Positions 5,967-8,960 of a DNA stretch of 8,960 nucleotides are shown here, one piece after another. The stretch's first letter is position 1; each line of letters begins with the position of its first letter. A program made the translations under genes and the position numbers. Below the pieces are notes generated by a model. It saw only the letters and a program-made list of their open reading frames with translations, did no database searches and was not told the DNA's origin. Origin of the DNA: Muribaculaceae bacterium (GTDB lineage Bacteria; Bacteroidota; Bacteroidia; Bacteroidales; Muribaculaceae); contig JAKSMA010000087.1 of NCBI GenBank assembly GCA_024400895.1, positions 1 to 8,960 of the forward strand. Reading direction: 5' to 3'.

Positions 5967-6422
5967 TTAAGATTGGTGTTGTTTCATTGTTTGTTGCAGT
6001 TTTTGCCATCGTTGCTTGCGGCATCGCAAAATGCCGCGTTTCGCTTGGCGTGGAGTGAAGAAGAATCGGCTCGCGCGCGAATGCGATAGCACGAAATCGA
6101 GGGCATGTGCAATGCTCATGGATGGTCGTAGCGCCATGAGCGCGCGTACTTTCTCACAAATTTCTTCCCACATCATTTTGCGCAATGGACTTGTGAAAGC
6201 CACATTCCCCTCGGTAAGCATTTGGCACACCACACGATAGGCGCGGGTGTAACTCAGGTTGTAATGTGGCTGCCCGTGTTCAATTGCCCAGTGAAGTGCA
6301 GAATTGAAAGGGTCGGTCACATGGTTTTTGAGCATGAAGTCGACGGCATCATTATAGATGCTCATAAACTCTTTGTCTCTCGCAAGACAGTTTTCTTGTT
6401 TGGTGTTGTTTGTGTTCGTCAT
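5967..6422 (-). CDS. Unrecognised 151-residue basic helical protein, first gene of a two-gene operon
   Basis: A mostly helical, soluble protein with a very basic C-terminus (K/R-rich from 125 on). It contains an internal repeat. Residues 54-65 (Y-N-L-S-Y-T-R-A-Y-R-V-V) and 120-131 (F-F-F-T-P-R-Q-A-K-R-G-I) share the pattern aromatic-x-L/F-S/T-x-x-R/Q-A-x-R-x-V/I. Proteins with this type of repeat occur, as I recall, as hypothetical genes in Bacteroidetes genomes and prophages, but no function is known to me. The basic tail allows nucleic-acid binding; that is inference. I chose ATG 6422. An in-frame ATG at 6485 would add 21 polar residues and cannot be excluded. A full promoter lies about 100 bases upstream. 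It is cotranscribed with the gene at 5501-5953. Confidence 0.65.
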   Translation of the reverse strand: MTNTNNTKQENCLARDKEFMSIYNDAVDFMLKNHVTDPFNSALHWAIEHGQPHYNLSYTRAYRVVCQMLTEGNVAFTSPLRKMMWEEICEKVRALMALRPSMSIAHALDFVLSHSRASRFFFTPRQAKRGILRCRKQRWQKLQQTMKQHQS

Positions 6423-6524
6423 CAGTGTTATAGATTTAAAGTGCGTTGATTGGTTGGTGTATGTGTTGGAAAGTGGAGGCGTCATCGCTGGCCAATTCGT
6501 GACGGGTGTTTACTTTTCCGACTA

Positions 6525-6557
6525 CAAAGATAATACAAATTAAAGGTAAAATGCAAA
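6525..6557 (-). promoter_or_regulatory. Promoter of the two-gene operon at 5501-6422
   Basis: On the minus strand TTTG (6554-6557), a 21-base spacer and TATCTTTG (6525-6532). The start would be near 6518, leaving a leader of about 95 bases if ATG 6422 is used, or about 33 if ATG 6485 is used. Confidence 0.65.
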
Positions 6558-6605
6558 TATTTAACAAGAAAAATGGTAAAAATACCACTTATATAATCAT
6601 GTTTT

Positions 6606-6643
6606 CTAAAAAAGAGCGGAAACAACCATTGCTGCTTCCGCTC
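6606..6643 (-). terminator. Intrinsic terminator after the BACON/CxxCxGxG lipoprotein gene
   Basis: An 8-bp perfect stem, 6614-6621 with 6636-6643. On the minus strand it is followed by six T (6608-6613), 39 bases past the stop at 6682. It separates this gene from the operon promoter downstream. Confidence 0.85.
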
Positions 6644-6681
6644 ATTGATGATATTGAAACATGTGCCTTTTCTCTTGGATA

Positions 6682-7434
6682 TCAATGTCCTGTGCCGTGG
6701 CATGTAGGACAAGTTACCTTGCCTGTGCCAAGGAGCCCAGATCCAGGAATAATATAGCCGTCACCACCACAATTCATACAAGAAAAGCGATCTCCTTCGC
6801 CCCATTCCCATCCTTGGCCATCACAGACTTTGCATCTAATTTTGCCAGAGCCTCCACAGGTGGGACAGATGCTTCCTTCTCGGATGATGGCTACTACAGC
6901 CTTTTGTGCGTCGGCAAAGAGTGAAACTGTAGCCTTTTTCTCTGACCCGCTATTGGCAGGAGCTTGGATTTTCAGGATATTGCCTTCGAGAGTAACAGTC
7001 AAGTCTTCCGCTGCTCCCACATTCACATCACCGTCGCATTCCACCTGCAGCGTTTCTTCACCACCGTTTTTAGAGAATGTTACGGATGATGGGTTTACAC
7101 GCAGATATGTCGCCTTGTAGGTTTGACGGATAGGAATTTCGAGTTGCATGCCACTTACCGACACCACGATGGTGCTTGTTCGCAATGCTTTTGCGTCGTT
7201 TTCCTTCACTGTGACATTGAGGTTGTTGCCTTCCACTGTCGCTTCAGCCCACTCAGGAGCGCTCTCCAACTTAAATCCTTCTACATCACTGCTGAGCACG
7301 ACACTTTGCGATCCGCCAGCGCGTGAAAAACTGATAGATTGCTTATCCGCTTTCAAATATGTTGCCTTTTTGCAAGAAGTGTGAGCAATCGCCATCACCA
7401 TGATGGCAAAGCAAAGAAATAATTTAGCTTTCAT
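6682..7434 (-). CDS. Lipoprotein with two BACON domains and a DnaJ-type CxxCxGxG cysteine region
   Basis: A 250-residue exported protein. Residues 1-20 are a signal peptide ending T-S before C21, so lipidation at C21 is likely although H18 at the -3 position is unusual. Residues about 26-105 and 109-186 are two beta-sandwich repeats of BACON type. Each has V/I-S-F-S-x-x-G-G-x-x-x-x-x-x-V or V-T-F-S-K-N-G-G-E-E near its start and a closing strand (I-P-I-R-Q; V-A-I-I-R-E). Residues 190-250 hold four zinc-finger motifs: C190-x-x-C193-G-G-S-G, C201-x-x-C204-D-G-Q-G, C219-x-x-C222-G-G-D-G and C242-x-x-C245-H-G-T-G. That is the pattern of the DnaJ cysteine-rich domain, which binds two zinc ions. 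The protein stops right after the last motif. BACON domains are usually linked to carbohydrate or mucin binding; DnaJ-type fingers are usually cytoplasmic, so the combination is unusual. It is monocistronic, with its own -7 element and terminator. Confidence 0.85.
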   Translation of the reverse strand: MKAKLFLCFAIMVMAIAHTSCKKATYLKADKQSISFSRAGGSQSVVLSSDVEGFKLESAPEWAEATVEGNNLNVTVKENDAKALRTSTIVVSVSGMQLEIPIRQTYKATYLRVNPSSVTFSKNGGEETLQVECDGDVNVGAAEDLTVTLEGNILKIQAPANSGSEKKATVSLFADAQKAVVAIIREGSICPTCGGSGKIRCKVCDGQGWEWGEGDRFSCMNCGGDGYIIPGSGLLGTGKVTCPTCHGTGH

Positions 7435-7461
7435 ATATCCGTTTGAATTTTATTCAATTTG

Positions 7462-7469
7462 CAAATATA
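7462..7469 (-). promoter_or_regulatory. -7 element for the BACON lipoprotein gene
   Basis: Minus-strand TATATTTG matches TAnnTTTG, 28 bases before ATG 7434. No good -33 TTTG is seen at the right distance. Confidence 0.5.
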
Positions 7470-7606
7470 CAAAAAATAATTGTATGAGACTTGCTTGTAG
7501 TTGATTATCCCTGAAAAATGATAATCCCATCCATGCCCTAATGCACTTTCTGGGGTAATTAAAAAATGAATGAAAGTTTTATGACATCTAAATAAATATT
7601 TTTGCT

Positions 7607-7614
7607 TAAATTTG
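7607..7614 (+). promoter_or_regulatory. -7 element for the regulator-kinase operon
   Basis: TAAATTTG matches TAnnTTTG; no clear -33 TTTG. The leader to ATG 7678 would be about 55 bases. The rest of the 7435-7677 gap holds only a 7-bp hairpin, 7503-7509 with 7520-7526. Confidence 0.45.
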
Positions 7615-7677
7615 CAGTGAAAACAGGGCTAAACTAACGTAATAGTACGAATAAACACTGTATTATTGTTACCGCAA

Positions 7678-8238
7678 ATGATTCTGCCAAAAGAAATAGT
7701 GGACAATATGCTCAAGAAGGCAGGGCTGACGGCGAATTCGTCGGCTCTTGGCGAGCGCTTGGCTGAAGCCATTATGAAGGAAACGGGCGAAGCTATCGGC
7801 ATCAACACATTGAAGCGTTTGCTGGGTCTGTATTGTGATGAACGCAAGCCTCACCGCTACACGCTCGACACGGTGGCGCACTATTTGGGCAGCAAAACCT
7901 ATAGCCGTCTGTTGGAAGACTTGAAGAAAGGAAATTCCGGATTTTGCTTGATGGAGGATGTGGAGCAAGTGCGCGCTGAGCAACTGCAAGAAGGAAGTGT
8001 GGTGCTCGTCACCTATGCCCCCGACCGAGAACTTGAATTCCGCTACGAAGGTGATAATATGTTTGTGGTGGATGTGAGCGTGAACAGCAAGCTCCAGGTG
8101 GGCGACCGATGTCAAATCACCGATATGGTGACAGGCTTTCCTTTGCAAGTGCTTAGTGTGGAGCGTGATGGAAAGTTGCTCGGCCGATTCATCGCCGGTG
8201 AAAAGCAATGTGGCATCACTATAAAAGCAATTAAGTAG
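7678..8238 (+). CDS. Conserved Bacteroidetes protein: N-terminal helical (HTH-like) domain plus C-terminal beta domain
   Basis: A 186-residue cytoplasmic protein, no signal or membrane segment. Residues 1-85 are helical, with L-G-E-R-L-A-E-A-I-M-K-E-T-G at 24-37 and G-I-N-T-L-K-R-L-L-G-L at 41-51. They are followed by H-R-Y-T-L-D-T-V-A-H-Y-L-G (59-71). This matches a helical domain often found at the N-terminus of Bacteroidetes proteins and often taken as DNA-binding-like (inferred). Residues about 105-186 form a beta-rich domain with E-G-S-V-V-L-V-T-Y-A-P-D-R, Y-E-G-D-N-M-F-V-V and L-Q-V-G-D-R-C. ATG 7678 is chosen over a TTG at 7666. It ends 3 bases before the kinase ATG, so the two are very likely translationally coupled. 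It may act as the kinase's partner, sensor or substrate; that is inference. Confidence 0.8.
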   Translation: MILPKEIVDNMLKKAGLTANSSALGERLAEAIMKETGEAIGINTLKRLLGLYCDERKPHRYTLDTVAHYLGSKTYSRLLEDLKKGNSGFCLMEDVEQVRAEQLQEGSVVLVTYAPDRELEFRYEGDNMFVVDVSVNSKLQVGDRCQITDMVTGFPLQVLSVERDGKLLGRFIAGEKQCGITIKAIK

Positions 8239-8241
8239 TCT

Positions 8242-8898
8242 ATGTCGCTATTCTTGTCATATTCCTCTCCGATATTCCTTGACCCCTCCACTGCAAAAGA
8301 ATTGAACGAGCACGAAGGGGGCACTTGTGATGTGTATCTTACAGTTCTCGACGGTAGGCGAGTGCTGATAAAAAAACTGAAACCCGAATTTGAGGGCAAC
8401 CCTCACTATGTGGCTATTTTCAAGAAGGAATATGAGCTGGGGTGTGAATTGAGGCATCCCAACCTGGTGGTATATCGCGACTTCATTCAATCGAAGGAGG
8501 GTGTGATGATTGTGCTCGACTATGTCGATGGACTCACGGTAGAGGAAATTCTCGAGTCGTCGCCATCCTACTTTTCTAAACCGGAAAACCTGGGCCGCAT
8601 GCTGAAGGAACTTCTCGCATGTGTCGACTATCTCCATAAGCATCAGGTGCTGCATCTCGACTTGAAACCCAGCAATATCATGATCACCAACCTAAATTCG
8701 GATGTGAAGGTGCTTGATTTGGGATTCAGCTATAGCGATACTTTCAACACCACGCCAGGGTGCGACATCACATTTGCTGCGCCGGAACAGCGCGACAAGA
8801 GCAAGTACGGGCAGATTGGCGTGGGCACCGACCTCTATGCTATCGGGCGGATTCTTCAGGAAATTGAGCGTGTGACAGAGAAGCGCCTGCCACGCTAA
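8242..8898 (+). CDS. Ser/Thr protein kinase, reading frame ended early by an in-frame TAA
   Basis: The 218 codons encode most of a Hanks-type kinase that would phosphorylate Ser/Thr on proteins in the cytoplasm. Visible motifs are a glycine-rich loop E-G-G-T-C-D-V-Y (25-32), the ATP lysine K44 (V-L-I-K-K) and the alpha-C glutamate E63. The catalytic loop H-L-D-L-K-P-S-N spans 138-145 (D140, K142, N145), followed by D-L-G (159-161), A-P-E (180-182) and T-D-L-Y-A-I-G (196-202). The HRD arginine is L139, so this is a non-RD kinase. TAA at 8896-8898 interrupts it before the last subdomain. The same frame continues to the window end with kinase-like sequence, so the true gene is longer. No membrane segment is seen before the stop. 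It is cotranscribed with the upstream gene (3-base gap). Confidence 0.85.
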   Translation: MSLFLSYSSPIFLDPSTAKELNEHEGGTCDVYLTVLDGRRVLIKKLKPEFEGNPHYVAIFKKEYELGCELRHPNLVVYRDFIQSKEGVMIVLDYVDGLTVEEILESSPSYFSKPENLGRMLKELLACVDYLHKHQVLHLDLKPSNIMITNLNSDVKVLDLGFSYSDTFNTTPGCDITFAAPEQRDKSKYGQIGVGTDLYAIGRILQEIERVTEKRLPR

Positions 8899-8960
8899 TA
8901 TCGCAAAATTATGAAACGGTGTTTGAACGAGGAGGTGGAGAAACGTCCAGAAAGTGCTGA
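8899..8960 (+). pseudogene. In-frame continuation of the kinase gene after the TAA (partial)
   Basis: Directly after TAA 8896-8898, in the same frame, the sequence reads Y-R-K-I-M-K-R-C-L-N-E-E-V-E-K-R-P-E-S-A. This is the classic subdomain XI of Ser/Thr kinases, where the R of K-R-P (codon 8944-8946) is nearly invariant. The gene therefore once continued, or still does, past the stop. The window ends before the C-terminus. An ATG at 8911 could restart translation but would give only a fragment. Confidence 0.75.

Overview
The window looks like a chromosomal segment of a Bacteroidales bacterium (Prevotella, Bacteroides or Muribaculaceae-like; the genus cannot be fixed from this sequence). The evidence is nine good matches to the Bacteroidetes -7 promoter element TAnnTTTG placed upstream of genes, four with a TTTG or TTG about 19-21 bases further up. 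Gene starts lack Shine-Dalgarno sequences. The gene families are also typical of the group: a DUF4251 lipoprotein, BACON domains, a GxxExxY protein, and an N-terminal helical domain common in Bacteroidetes regulators.

Layout, left to right. 1-117 (-) is the N-terminus of a lipoprotein cut by the window edge, and 228-728 (-) is a DUF4251 lipoprotein. 841-1761 (+) is an RluA-type pseudouridine synthase, and 1939-2400 (+) is a GxxExxY PD-(D/E)XK-like protein. 2401-2700 is non-coding and rich in hairpins. 2753-4153 and 4218-4553 (both -) form a two-gene cassette: a short acidic protein followed by a protein that resembles a tailed-phage major capsid protein but begins with a membrane/lipoprotein-type leader. 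4743-5210 (+) is a MaoC-type hydratase with a strong terminator. 5325-5448 is an inverted pair of REP-like repeats (a REPIN). 5501-6422 (-) is a two-gene operon of unrecognised small proteins. 6682-7434 (-) is a lipoprotein with two BACON domains and a DnaJ-type CxxCxGxG cysteine region. 7678-8238 and 8242-8960 (+) form an operon of a helical/beta-domain protein and a Ser/Thr kinase whose reading frame is broken by a TAA codon near the C-terminus.

The most interesting part is the capsid-like protein. No terminase, portal, tail or integrase gene is visible; its neighbours are housekeeping and lipoprotein genes. It has its own promoter, an upstream partner and a downstream hairpin. A domesticated capsid-like shell or surface protein is one reading; a decayed prophage remnant is the other. 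The 5501-6422 operon lies on the same strand and may belong to the same set, but that is inference.

No tRNA, rRNA, CRISPR array or insertion sequence was recognised. All functional statements come from reading the sequence by eye; no database or folding program was run.
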